The translations under genes and the position numbers were made by a program. Below are positions 39,212 through 50,549 of a DNA stretch of 64,000 nucleotides, piece by piece; within the stretch, counting starts at the first letter, position 1; each line of letters opens with the position of its first letter. This DNA is from Spirodela intermedia (lineage: Eukaryota; Streptophyta; Magnoliopsida; Alismatales; Araceae): contig LR746280.1 in assembly GCA_902729315.2 (NCBI GenBank), forward strand, positions 3,096,501-3,160,500, in the 5' to 3' direction. Below the pieces are notes generated by a model, which had not been told where the DNA came from, did no database searches, and was given only the letters and a program-made list of their open reading frames with translations.

Positions 39212-41490
39212 GCCACAGGGGTGCATCCTTTTCATTTGATTGCAAATCCCTGGCTGTGGATCCTAAGTTTACTATGATCTGTATGTATTCATGATGGCAT
39301 GAGATGTCCCTTGGAGAGCTAGAAAAGGGGAAATATCTGGTCATATAATCATAGATAATAAATCATATTCTTTGGTCACTTGATTGTCAAATCAGGCATT
39401 TCAGACGCCTCTTTCTTTGGAACCATCTCAGACTCTCATACTGATGATGCTGCTGAATATTTCAGAGCTTACCTATGGAATAGCATCTATAGCTCTATCT
39501 TTGCAGTGGAGAGAAAATCTTTAGCTTACATGAGCTGATTCAAAGTCACCTGGGAATGAGTAGGTTAGACACATTTTTAGTACTTGTTGACTATCCTAAC
39601 CTGCTGATATATATAATTTTTCCTTTTTGGGATCTTTCATGCGAATTTAAATAGAAGTTTTGTGTGCATTCACAAGAAAAAAATTCGCTTACACTTTGAT
39701 ACTAATTGATTATTTGGCTATCCATTTTGAAAAGCATCTGGGAATAAGTAAATGGGGTTTGCCCATCTGATCACATGGCTTCACTCCCTTTGCCTGATGC
39801 TTGAGGAATTCAATCCACATAGACATGGAAATAGAAGCGGAAAAGTCAATAAATAAATAGTAGTAAATGTAGGTAGGCTCTGAAGATAACCAACCCCTCT
39901 TTACCTCCTTTATGCCCCTAATAACCTGACCTCCTTACACTACAAAGACTCATTTGCCCTTCTCTCTTTATTTTTCCTTCTTCTGCTGTGGTTGGGGCTC
40001 TTTGGTCTTCTATTGTCGTGGTGGGCTGGACTGATGGGCCCCTTTCTCTTGGACCTAGAGTAGGTTAGGTTCACTGGGGGCCTACATACGTCTTTCTCAC
40101 AATCTCAATCTGAAGTAGTGAGCTGGTAATCCCTTGCACCCTACCCATTGAAATATAATTTAAATTTCTATAGTTAATTTCCAATCTTCTGGAACTAAGC
40201 TTTTAGTGTGTCTTCTTATCATCTCAAGGACAACAGGCTCCATTATTTCTAGTGCAATAAATATGAGAAAATAGTGGATAAGTGGATTATAACCTCCAAA
40301 AATAGTAGTTTATTCTCAGGGGTGCATTACTGAAGATGCAACCAAAGTTATGGTCTAAATGTTACACTTTAGTTGTTTAATTTACTAAAAGTAGGACAAG
40401 TGTGGCTACTATTTCATAATCAAAGCCAAGTAAGTGATGCTCGGTTGGTGTTTCCATGTTGAAGGGCTCCGGCTCGCTTGTTCATCATGTAGAGAAGAAC
40501 TCAACGTAACTAAAATTGAGTTACATTGTGGGATGTTAAAGCAACATTAAAGGGGTCAATATTTCTATAGAAAATATTAGTTGGAACGTCTAAATGTGGA
40601 GATGGTGATGCGTTTATGTGATCAAAGTTCTTCAAGGTAAAAACAATGTAATTTCTACATCATTTATAAGTTTAGTACATATAATATAGCCAAAAAAAGA
40701 CAATAATATTTACAATTGAGCCCCATAAATTGTGATCAACTAGAGACTGACTTTGAGAGTTGACTTCCTAGTGATAGAAATCGTCAAGCATAAGGTGGCC
40801 CCCACATGTGGTTGGTTATCAAAGTTACCAAGCTTTGAATGGAGCTGTGGAAAAGCATTCCCGAAATTTATGGTATTACCACAATTATTATTTTCATATG
40901 ATTTTCATAATCTTGAGAAACCCATCATTCTAAGTAATGTAACCCGTTATTTATTATTTCAAAGTTTGATATTATATTGTTGCTAAAGGTGACACTTTGT
41001 GGTTGACTAGGACTCTACATCGATTATCCCAAGAGTAGTGGATTACTTAGAGAGTTGAAGGTGGGCGAGGGCCCAATCTTTATAAGGATGTAATGGATTT
41101 AGTTGTCCGTGGTCAAAGTTGACTCTCCTAAAAAATGAAGGTCTCTAAGATGTTGGATAAAATGGCTAATCTGCCCCTATTCTTGGTCCCTATTTTTACA
41201 AAGCTCACACTAAGTGGGCCAATGTGAGATTATACATGTAGATCAACCCGCTTTCATACACTGGGGGACCCACAAGAAGAAAGCCAGGGGCATGATTGTA
41301 AGTCAATAGGAGAGGTGTGGTGGGTGGTGGGGAAGATAGATGTGCAATACATTGGCGTATGGATTAAATTACGTTATTCTTGTGTAGGTTCCTGGCAGCA
41401 AAGTAAGTGTTGGTCTGAGGCATGCGGCTCTGTATGCGGAGGTTGAGAGAGAGAGAGAGAGAGAGAGAGGGGAGAGAGATAGAGAATAAA

Positions 41491-41534
<44 letters not shown>

Positions 41535-42185
41535 AGAGAAGGGAGAGAAAAAAGAGGAGAGAAATTTTTAAAGAGAGAAGAAAGAGATAGAGAGAGAAGA
41601 GAGAGAAGAGAGAGAGAGAGAGAGAAAGAAGAGAAGAGAGAGAAAAAAGAGGAGAGAAGAGAAAGTTTTAAAGAGAGAAGAAAGAGATAGAGAGAGAAGA
41701 GAGAGGAAAGAGAGGAGAGAGAGTGATAGAGATAAGAGAAGAGAGAGAGAGAAGAGATGGGGCGAGAAAAGAGGAGATAGAGAGAGAGAATTTGAATAAA
41801 GTTGGTCCTCAGCTGCTTCAAGGGAGTGACTCAAGCAGTAACCCCTTTTATTCTTGCCACGTGGCTACTTCACACTTGTCTGTGAACAACATGGGTTCCT
41901 CTCTCTCTCTCTCTCTCTCGCTATCTATCTGTCGGAAATAATTGAAGACAAAGAAGGGTGGCTAGGTTCCGGTTTCTTCTGACGAACCCGGGCCTAAATG
42001 AGCTTGGAAAGACCTGGCCCGGCCCATTACTTAAACCCATAATATTTCATTATGATGGTTACCGTCTCCCTTTCCTAGACCTTCTCGGGAGGTCTCTTTG
42101 CCGCCAGAAAACGTAATCCAGGAGAAGAACCAAAGAGACTCGGCGCGCCACCGTCTCCCTTTCCTTCCTCTCGTCCTTTCCCGCT
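39212..42185. other. 3 kb intergenic spacer
   Basis: No gene or transposon domain is recognised. The left part holds the YbeY 3' flank and AT-rich unique-looking DNA. 41443-41790 is almost entirely GA-rich. About 41520-41720 contains two copies of a ~102 bp purine unit, for example AAAGAGAGAAGAAAGAGATA at 41569 and again 102 bp later. A short (CT)n run lies at 41899-41919. Long Ser/Leu frames here are low-complexity artefacts. Confidence 0.6.
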
Positions 42186-45100
42186 ATGGCGCTCCTTCGG
42201 AGCTCTCCGCTCCCCCCTGCTCCCCGAGTCTTCGGGGATGGGTTCTCTCTCGGGCTTCCCATAATTCAACCTTCATCGTCTCCATGGCTGCTTTCTTCTA
42301 AACGGCGAGTAACTTGTTCCTCTGGTTCCCTCCGTTCTGCGGTGAGACCGGATCTTCCGATTTCCTCTCCCCTCCTAACTTCCTATGAAAGTTGTCTCTG
42401 AATTTTCCTTCTCCCGAGCAGTTCCCTGGGCGGCGGTCTTACACGTCTGTCATGATAGTGCCGACGGGAGTGGGGGCGGCCATCGGAGGATATGCGGGCG
42501 ACGCGCTTCCGGTTGCCCGGGTGCTGGCCTCTGTCGTCGATTGCTTCATTTCTCACCCCAACGTAAGCCTCTGAGGTGCCCATTCCGCGCGAAATTTTCT
42601 TTCTCCCTCGCTGTTTTTTTCTCCGCTCTTCAACTAAGATTCAGGACGACGCGGAGATGGGGTTAATTTCCTTGTTTTTCTCTTTAAATGCTGTATTTTT
42701 TTGTGTCAAGAATCCTTCAGTTCTACAATACTTAACGTGCTAGCTTTTCCATTTCGGACCAGTCGAGTGTAGAAAAAAGGGGCCCATTTCAAACTACCTT
42801 GTCTGGAAGGCTGTAGCGGTGGCCTTCCCATTATTCAGGATTCCGTTTCTGGCAAGGATATCTATGGAAAGAGTCTATCTCTTGTATTGAAATGTCATAC
42901 AATCGACGCCACATGTGAGTTCAGTTCAAGTTGGATGAATTATTTATCTGAGAATCAATTCACCTTGGATTTATTCCATAGATAGACATAATGGATAGAT
43001 ATTTGTATATGCACATGCGCATACGTAGAGTGACATTGTAAACACTCGCCAAAGTAGTCTGAATTGAGTTTGATCAAGAATCCATTTAATCAATCAAGCT
43101 CTGGTTGAAGCCTTTCAAACATTTTCCATGCAATAATAGATTCCATTTATCCGTTCTATGGTACACATTCCCTGCTTTCAGCTGATAAAATCTGGTTTTA
43201 GCGGGTGGATGTCTTTTTCTTCTACATGTCTAGTCATTTCATCACAAGTTTATGACTTGGAGATGAAGAAGTGCTGCATATCTATTGCTCTTCATGAGGG
43301 GAAGAAATCATAAAACTATACGACACTTCAATCTCAATAATGCTATATCATTTGAATTTCGGTTAGATGGGCTTCCTTCCCATTGCATAGTGTGCAGTTC
43401 TTCTTTCCATGATTAGCCTTCTAAAACAGTGCCACTCTTCAATCTGTGGACGGTGATGTGATACTTATTTATCTATTACTGAGTCTTCATACGCATATAA
43501 ATTCCTAGCTTTCCTGACTTGGTTTGAAGAGAACAAAATAGGTGATGAATGCGGCTATGCTTTACTGGCCGATTCCAAATGCATTGTATGTGGAGGGATA
43601 TGCACTCGACAGATTTGCAGAAGGATCTTGGGGACTCCAACCCGTCCATCAGAATAAGGCAAGATTTATTTTTCAAGGTCTCTCCCCTGAGAACTTGGCT
43701 TACTCTGTGATTTATTGTTGGTAGTATCTTCCTCTTTCCAAAGAGTTTTACCAAAGCTGATATATAATAATCTTATTTTAATAATTTTATCATCCTCAAA
43801 CTTGTTTCTTTCGCATGTGACAATCTTACGGATCAAGGCCGAGTACTTATACCTGTAAGTAGTGCAAGATGTCTCAATTTCCTTAGGGATTTATGCTTTT
43901 CTTCAGGATTTTTCTGCATTAAGTACCAGGAAAAAGAAAAAACAATAGAAAAAGAGGAAAGAGTCGAGTTTTATTTTTTATTTTATTGACGAGTCTTAGT
44001 CTTGATTGTTTTGTATTCAGCATGCCATGTCATGCCATGTCTTCCTTGTTACATTTTTTTGAAGTATTCAACATCCTTAGTCTGAAGGAAGAATAACTAT
44101 CATGACGTTCCCTTAAGCTAGTATGCATAAAAAATGTACAACATAAAGGTAAGAAACTAAAACATCGTTTCTGAACGAACGAGATCAGTTATATTCTAAA
44201 CACAAATGAGAAAATCTAGTAAAATAGGTTTTCTTCCACACATCAGTTCATCTTAAAATAGTGAAAGAATACTCTTTAACTATAAACATGGGTGAATGTA
44301 ATTAATGTTGTGTCAGGAACCGGATTGAATCCCTTGACACGAGGGATTTTGGCCCTCTCCTCTACGGGCTGAGCTATCCTATCAGCATTGCTTCATATCA
44401 CTCGAGTGCTTCTATTTTTGACAATTAAAGGGAAAATAAATTTGATCTAACCGAGTCAAATGTTCTGTCGTAGGAGAGGTTTTCCATAGAAAGCTGACCA
44501 TTGTGACCCACTGTTTAATTTTTTTTCTAAAAAGGACTGGGATTACTTTGGTCATCTAAGTTGAAACTTCTCTGGAAATGAAGCTAGGTTGGCTTGGTTC
44601 TGGATTCTGGGATGGAAGAAGAACTTCGAATTCGGCATCTACAAGTTGCAGACGCTGCCAGAGCTTCTTTGGGCCTCCCTGTAGTGGAGTACATTCTTAC
44701 GGACGCTCCGTTAGAGGTACAAATCCTTGCCAATTTAAATAGTTTGAAATCCCATATCATCCGTTGTGAGCACTAGCCAGATTTTGCAATTTTCTCCCTC
44801 AAGACCATCAGAATGGGAAATTTAACCGTTGAGGTCTTCAAAATGAGTGAGTTTGTAGAAAATAATCGTAATAATGATTGACAGATGTCATTTTGATTTG
44901 AAATCTCGTCAATCCGTGCAGGTTGAGATATGGATAGATCCTGCATACGGGAAGTCAACGGGCCGCATAGGAAACCCGGGCTCATTATTAAGAGCAGTAG
45001 ATTCTCTGGTCAAGAGGTCGAAAGTCAATGCAGTTGCTGTCGTCGGACGCTTTCCAGATGATGATATCGAAGGGGCTGAAGACTACCGACAAGGGAAGGT

Positions 45101-47203
45101 AGTTGAAATACCTCTTGAGCTTTTCTTCTATCACGAGTCTAGTATTTTTTTTTTTTTCTTTTCTGGAAGACAGGCTATCATCTCCTAGAAATCAACTTGA
45201 ATAGTTTTTCTCTCCGTAGAAGGTCCATGTAAACTCTATTTATAAACCGAGCACATTGCCACTGACCCTAGATGAAAGCTTACCTTCTCCATTGTCTATA
45301 TATCCCTTCCAGGAGCTCTTCAATCGGATGCAGTCCTGGTTTTTTACTCTGATTTCAAAGAAATCCCCTTAATTATTATTTGATCTACCCTTTTCAATCC
45401 TCAGCCTGAATTCATCATCATCGTCATTGTAGTCGTCACCATAATCTTCATCATTATGAGTGGTGATACGTTTTCTACTGGAAGATTTCTGCGATGAGGA
45501 TTTTTTTTTTTTTTTCTTTTTGATGGAAAACATAGTATCTGGTGGGTGAGTTTCTCATGTTTGAAGATACTCTGATTAACGAGATGACAGAGTATGAGAA
45601 TTCTATTGCTAATTCGTCTTGTTCTTCACAGGGCGTAGATGTGGTGGCTGGGGTGGAAGCGATTATAAGCCATCTCGTCGTGAAGGAGTTTCAGATTCCG
45701 TGTGCTCATGCTCCTGCATTATTGCCCCCTCCGTTGACCAGATCGCTGAGCCCTAAATCTGCTGCCGAGGAGGTCAGCGACTTACAATCGCCGTTTTCTT
45801 CCATTACGGAATTAGTGAACACAGAAAATACCCATCTGAATCCTGGAAAAAACTTTTAGCTGGGGATGACTGCATCTTATGTAGAAATGATGTTTTGCTG
45901 ATTCCCCGAAGAGGAAGGTCTATCAACTGTGGATTCCTTCAATTTCCTCCGATCATACAGCTTTATCCATCAAAAAAAAAAAACCCTCAATTTTCCAGAC
46001 GGCATGATTCAAAGAAAATGGAGAGAGAGGAGGAAATCTATACTACATGTTTTCTTGTTTATTTTTCTGATTGCCCTTTTTATATATGAATGTATAATGT
46101 AGTTATAGTAGGGATTATTTTCTATGATGCTTTGTTATGATTGTTCTCTTACATTTGAATTACTCTGGTTTATATCTATCGTAGTTTTCGACATATTTCG
46201 GTTTATTTTTATTTTCATAATTAGGTAGCTTCTTCATGCCAGATTGGGTACACATTCCTCCCCTGCGTGCTTGCCGGCCTCAGCAGGGCCCCCCAGTACG
46301 TCGTCGATAGAAGCCGCGGCACTGCAGAGGATGCCCGCTGCATACTGGGCAGCGATGTCGATAGCGTCGTCCTCCCCATCGACGCCTGCGGGGGTGAGGC
46401 TGCGGTCGCCCTCGCCAGGAGATCGAGCAACAAGGTAACATATGATTCTTTTCAATCTTTAAAACATCCGGTTTCTTTGTTTAGGGTTAGGGTTTTAATG
46501 ATGTGATGACGAAGGCTAGGGTTTTGTAGGAGGTGTAGATCGGGCAACAAACAGGGTATATATGTGATTCTTTTCGATCTTTAAAACATCCAGTTTCTTC
46601 GTTTAGGGTTTAGGGATTTAGGGCTAGGTTTTACTCATGATGATGACGACGAAAGCTAGGGTTTTTTGGGTCGCGGTGTAGATCGGCCAACAATGTATAC
46701 TTGATTCTCTTCGATCTTTAAAACAGCCATTTTCTTTATTTAGGGTTTTAGGGATTTAGGGTTAGGCTTTTGATATGATGATGACGAAGGCTAGGGTTCT
46801 TTGGGTCATGGTGTACGTAGGCCTTGGTGATCGCGGTGGAGGAGAACACGACGGTGATGGATGACACCCCCGAGAAGCTCGGGATCGACGCGGTACGCCC
46901 TTCGTTCTCCCCGGAAACCCTAGTTCTTGTTTTCTTTCTATTCGAGCTCCTCGAAAACCCTAATTTTTGTATTTCTTTTGATCCGGGCTCATCGAAAACC
47001 CTAATATCGCATTGCAGATGAAGGTGTCGAATTATTGGGAGGCTGTTGGAGTGGTGGCGGCTCACCGGGCGGGGGTCGACCCGAGAGCATTGCGGAGGAG
47101 GGGAGTTGACCCCATTAGATGCTTGTCCGCGCTTCAAGTCCCCCCTCTCTCTCTCTTCCTTCGTGGTGATGTCAACGCTGGCGAGCTCAATGTTCATGGA
47201 TGA
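42186..47203 (+). CDS. DUF3326 family protein, probably plastid-targeted
   Basis: Nine exons: 42186-42341, 42422-42562, 43542-43658, 44588-44716, 44922-45098, 45632-45772, 46225-46434, 46821-46892, 47018-47203; 442 aa. The third intron has a GC donor (AAG/GCAAGA); the others are GT-AG. Exon 1 encodes a Ser/Arg/Pro-rich presequence. The mature part starts with VMIVPTGVGAAIGGYAGDA and continues through LYVEGYALDRF, GLQPVHQNKV, GVDVVAGVEAIISHL, VIAVEENTTVMDD and NYWEAVGVVAAHRAGVDP. These match a cyanobacterial family (Pfam DUF3326) with no known reaction. Presence in cyanobacteria and a plastid-like presequence suggest a plastid function of endosymbiotic origin. The Gly-rich VPTGVGAAIGG loop may bind a phosphate, which is inference. 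The last ~25 residues after HRAGVDPRALRRR look poorly conserved. Confidence 0.88.
44311..44387 (-). pseudogene. Plastid-type tRNA-Phe relic
   Basis: The minus strand reads GGATAGCTCAG (D arm), GTAGAG, a perfect anticodon stem GAGGG/CCCTC with a 7-nt loop, CTCGTGTCA, and a 3' part CCGGTTCCTGACA. This tracks plastid trnF-GAA, whose corresponding pieces are GGATAGCTCAG, CCTCGTGTCA and CTGGTTCCTGGCA. The T stem and acceptor stem are mismatched, so it is not functional. It lies in intron 3 of the DUF3326 gene, antisense to it. Confidence 0.7.
46439..46812 (+). repeat. Three intron repeats with telobox motifs
   Basis: Units of about 120, 136 and 118 bp lie in intron 7 of the DUF3326 gene. Each starts TGATTCTTTTC/TTGATTCTCTTC, then ATCTTTAAAAC, then TTTAGGGTT-type blocks (telobox, AAACCCTAA on the other strand), then GATGACGA and CTAGGGTT. 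More ACCCTAA motifs occur in intron 8 near 46968 and 46997. Confidence 0.8.
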
Positions 47204-47232
47204 TGTCAACCGGGTCGTAAGCAATTAAACAC

Positions 47233-47283
<51 letters not shown>

Positions 47284-47588
47284 CAAACTCTAAGAGTGCA
47301 ACCCATCTTCGTCGATGGTTGTCTTCCTCTTGGTCCTGTGGTTAGGTGGTAGGCGATAATCTTCCCACGGGTGTGAGGAATCCGCCGCAAATAGTATGAC
47401 TTTCCTACGCATTCTTCACTGGCGAGGTGATCACGATAATCATTCACCTTCTGCGTGTGGAAGATCACACGCATACACGCTCTCTCTCTCTCTCTCTCTC
47501 TCTTAGGTTGCACAGAGGGAGAGAGAGGGAGGTGATCACGACGATAAGGATTCACCTTCTGTGTCACCCTCTCTTAAGTTGCAGAGGC

Positions 47589-47662
<74 letters not shown>

Positions 47663-47770
47663 GATCACGACGATAAGAATTCACCTTCTGCGTGTGGAAG
47701 ATCACTCACTCACTTACTCATTGACCCACTATCTCTGTCTCTCTCTCTCTCTCTGGTTGCAGAGGAGGAG
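47204..47770 (+). promoter_or_regulatory. GA-rich modular leader/promoter of the reductase gene
   Basis: All 567 bp between the DUF3326 stop codon and the reductase ATG are repetitive. There are (GA)n arrays at 47236-47282 and 47592-47660 and (CT)n near 47482-47502. A module containing GTGATCACGACGATAAG and ATTCACCTTCTG occurs three times (47424-47468, 47529-47567, 47658-47705). GTTGCAGAGG-type segments precede the modules and one lies directly before the ATG. Long GA tracts are binding sites for plant BBR/BPC proteins. The promoter role is inferred from position. Confidence 0.6.
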
Positions 47771-49477
47771 ATGCCGGAGTACTGCGTGACGGGCGGCACG
47801 GGCTTCATCGCCGCCTACTTGGTGAAGGCGCTGCTGGGGGAGGGTCACACCGTGCGCGCTACAGTGAGAGACCCAGGTGAAAGTACTTCCCCCTTCCCCC
47901 TCCTCTCTTCTTCTTCCACCACTGATCCAATCGTCTTCTCAGGCGACGCAGCCAAAGTCGGGTTCCTCTGGGCCCTTGCCGGCGCCGCCGAGAGGCTGAA
48001 GCTCGTGAGGGCCGACCTCACCGTCGACGGCAGCTTCGACGCCGCCGTGGCCGGCGCCGACGGCGTCTTCCACACCGCCGGCCCGGTCCTCGTCTCGGGC
48101 GACGGCAACATCCAGGTGAGCTCCTTCCCTTCCTCTTTTCCTCTTCATGGAACGCAGCTGCTCCTACGGCGGCGCCACCAGATCTCCGCCGCTGGTGCAG
48201 GGGGCGCTGGTGGAGCCGTGCGTGAAGGGCGCCGCCAACGTCCTCTCCGCCTGCGCTAAGGCGAACTCCGTCAAGCGGGTGGTGCTCACCTCATCCTGCT
48301 CCGCTATCCGATACCGCGACGACGCTGCCGCCGTCTCCCCCCTCAACGACTCCCACTGGAGCGATCTCGACTACTGCAAGCGCCACAACGTACACACACC
48401 TCTCTCTCTCCCTCCCTCTCTCTCTCCCTCCCTCTCTCTCTCTCTACCCATCTTCACCTGACCCCCATAAGAAGTTGACTATTGCTAGCGCCACAACGTA
48501 CACACACGCCTTCTCTTTCTCTCTCTCTCTCTCTCTCTACCTATCTTCTCCGCCCCGCCCCCCCCCAATAGGACATTGATTACTGGGGTTAACCGGTTGG
48601 CTGATCTGCAGCTCTGGTACGCGTTTGCGAAGACGCTAGCGGAGAGGGAGGCGTGGCGCGTGGCGGCGGAGCGAGGGGTTGACCTCATCGTGGTGAACCC
48701 TTCCTTCGTCGTGGGGCCCCTCTTGGCGCCGCAGCCCACGAGCACCCTCCTCGTGATCCTCTCCATAGTCAAAGGTGGGGCACTCTTCCATGTCTGAACC
48801 CTGATGAGATCTGAAAAATCGTGGTCAACTTTCCTAAAAAAGATCGGTTTCCGGCGGCGCCGAGCAGGGCAGGTGAGCGCGTACCCGAACGCGACGATCG
48901 GGTTCGTCCACGTCGACGACGTCGTGGCGGGTCATCTGCTGGCGATGGAGGGCGGTGGCGCCGCCGGGAGGCTGGTGTGCTCCGGCGAGGTGGCCGGCTG
49001 GTCGGAGGTCGTCGAGATGCTGAGGAAGGAGTACCCCTCCTACCCCATCGCCACCAAGCTCAGTATCCGTCCTCTCACTCTCATACCTAACTTGTATTCT
49101 GTCTGACTGGTTTTCTTTTCCTGATTTGAGAGAAAAGAGATGGGGATGGGACGGCGCTGACTTTCTGACTGGTTTTCTTTCCTGATTTGGGAGAGATGGG
49201 TATGGGGATTGGATGTCCTTGTCGGCGCTGACTATCTGGCTGGTTTGGGAAAAAAGGAGATGGGGATGGGGATTGGAATTCCTTCCATGTTGGCGCTGAC
49301 TTTTTTGGGTCGTCTTTTGGGTGGGGATGGAACAGGAGCGACGATCGGACGGGCGACGACATCTCGCACAGCATGGACACAGCGAAGATCAGGGCGCTGG
49401 GGCTCGCTCAGTTCCGGACCATCCCGCAGATGTTTGGGGACTGCATCAGGAGCTTCCAAGAGAAGGGCTTCCTGTGA
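47771..49477 (+). CDS. TKPR2: Tetraketide alpha-pyrone reductase 2-like
   Basis: Six exons: 47771-47876, 47943-48115, 48201-48389, 48612-48774, 48868-49063, 49336-49477; about 322 aa. The NADP-binding motif is VTGGTGFIA (6-14). The SDR catalytic residues are in LTSSCS (122-127) and YAFAK (159-163, YxxxK). PSFVVGPLL, GFVHVDDVV and the C-terminal FQEKGFL match TKPR2/CCRL6-type reductases of the extended SDR family. These reduce tetraketide alpha-pyrones made by LAP5/LAP6 polyketide synthases during sporopollenin synthesis in the tapetum. One problem is visible: the fifth exon must end CTCAG to keep frame, but the next bases are TATCC, so the expected GT is missing. A shifted GT (CTCA/GTATCC) would break the frame. 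The gene may therefore be damaged, or the assembly may lack one G. Confidence 0.85.
48380..48507 (+). repeat. Duplicated exon 3 end and splice donor
   Basis: GCGCCACAACGTACACACAC occurs at 48380-48399, across the exon 3/intron 3 boundary, and identically at 48488-48507 inside the intron. CT-rich sequence follows both copies. The 108 bp shift keeps phase, but splicing at the second donor would include an in-frame stop near 48459. Confidence 0.9.
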
Positions 49478-49538
49478 TCCTCTCTCTCTCTATCTTGCTC
49501 TCTCCCTCCATTAAGCTGTCTCCAGCTCAAATACTAGT

Positions 49539-49589
<51 letters not shown>

Positions 49590-49866
49590 GTATGCATGCA
49601 TATTATTTCGAGTAAAGAAAGGAATATCTCCAGCACTATCTTGCACCAGATAAGACACTTATCTCTCTCCCTCTCCCAATGTATCTATCTATCATATATC
49701 AGCTGAGAGCGCGAACTACTAGTAGCATTCTCTCTCTCTCTCTAGCTCTTTCATCAAGCAGAACCTGTTTCCACCATGCCCTGGTCAGTGATCTACCCTG
49801 AATAAACCCCACTAACCAGGCTACTAATAAGAACATCAAAGGAGGGAGTTGACATGCCTAGAAGAA
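49478..49866. other. Short convergent spacer
   Basis: 389 bp between the stops of two convergent genes. It contains (CT)n at about 49541-49588 and further short CT runs. It should hold both 3' UTRs. Confidence 0.7.
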
Positions 49867-50514
49867 CTATGTGTAGGCCTTGGGGAGCTGGAAACTCGAA
49901 ACAGGGATCTTCCCCAGAATCATCCTTCCTGTGATCGGCATGGCGTGCCAGTGGAGCACCAGGTCAACCCTCTTTCCGCGAAGATTGCTCCCCTGGATTA
50001 TACACAAAGGGAAAAAAGGTCAGCCCCTGACATGTGGGCACGGGATCAAAATATCATCCAAGATCAAAAATTAAAAAAGATAAATAAAATGAGATAAATA
50101 TCTAAGATTAAGGGATTAAATGGGCTCGCCTGATCGATGAGGAGGTACTTGCTGGTGACCTGTGTTTCGAATTTCGCGTGGTGCTTGTCAGAGATCACAA
50201 GATCCCACAGGGAGATCTGAAGATTAAATAGAAGAAGGAGAAATTATATTTTTTTTCATCACATAAGCGGTCAGAAATTCTAACATCAGAGAGAGGTATA
50301 CGGTCTCTGATGAGCGAAGAACATTAAAATAAAAGGGTTATCTGGTTTTAACTCCCCAGAAACTAATAGAATTGTTGATGAGGCCTTTTGTTCTATGGCT
50401 GAACTTGTCCGTCCCCCAAAACTACTACAATCTTATTCTTTTTGTCCCCGAGTTTAATTAAGTATATTTAACGAGATAATGTTCTAAACAAAGAGTGAAC
50501 TGCCCTCAAGGTTA

Positions 50515-50549
<35 letters not shown>

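Noticed and set aside
41369-41834. Ser/Leu-rich minus-strand frames
   Set aside because: They are translations of GA-rich DNA with no protein-like composition.
46480-46760. Telomere end or long interstitial telomere
   Set aside because: TTTAGGG motifs are isolated within longer 120 bp repeats and not in a head-to-tail array, so this is not a telomere tract.
47561-48259. 232-codon frame merging an Arg-Glu run with the reductase start
   Set aside because: The first part is the translated GA array. The reductase starts at the internal MPEYCVTGG, and the end reads through into introns.
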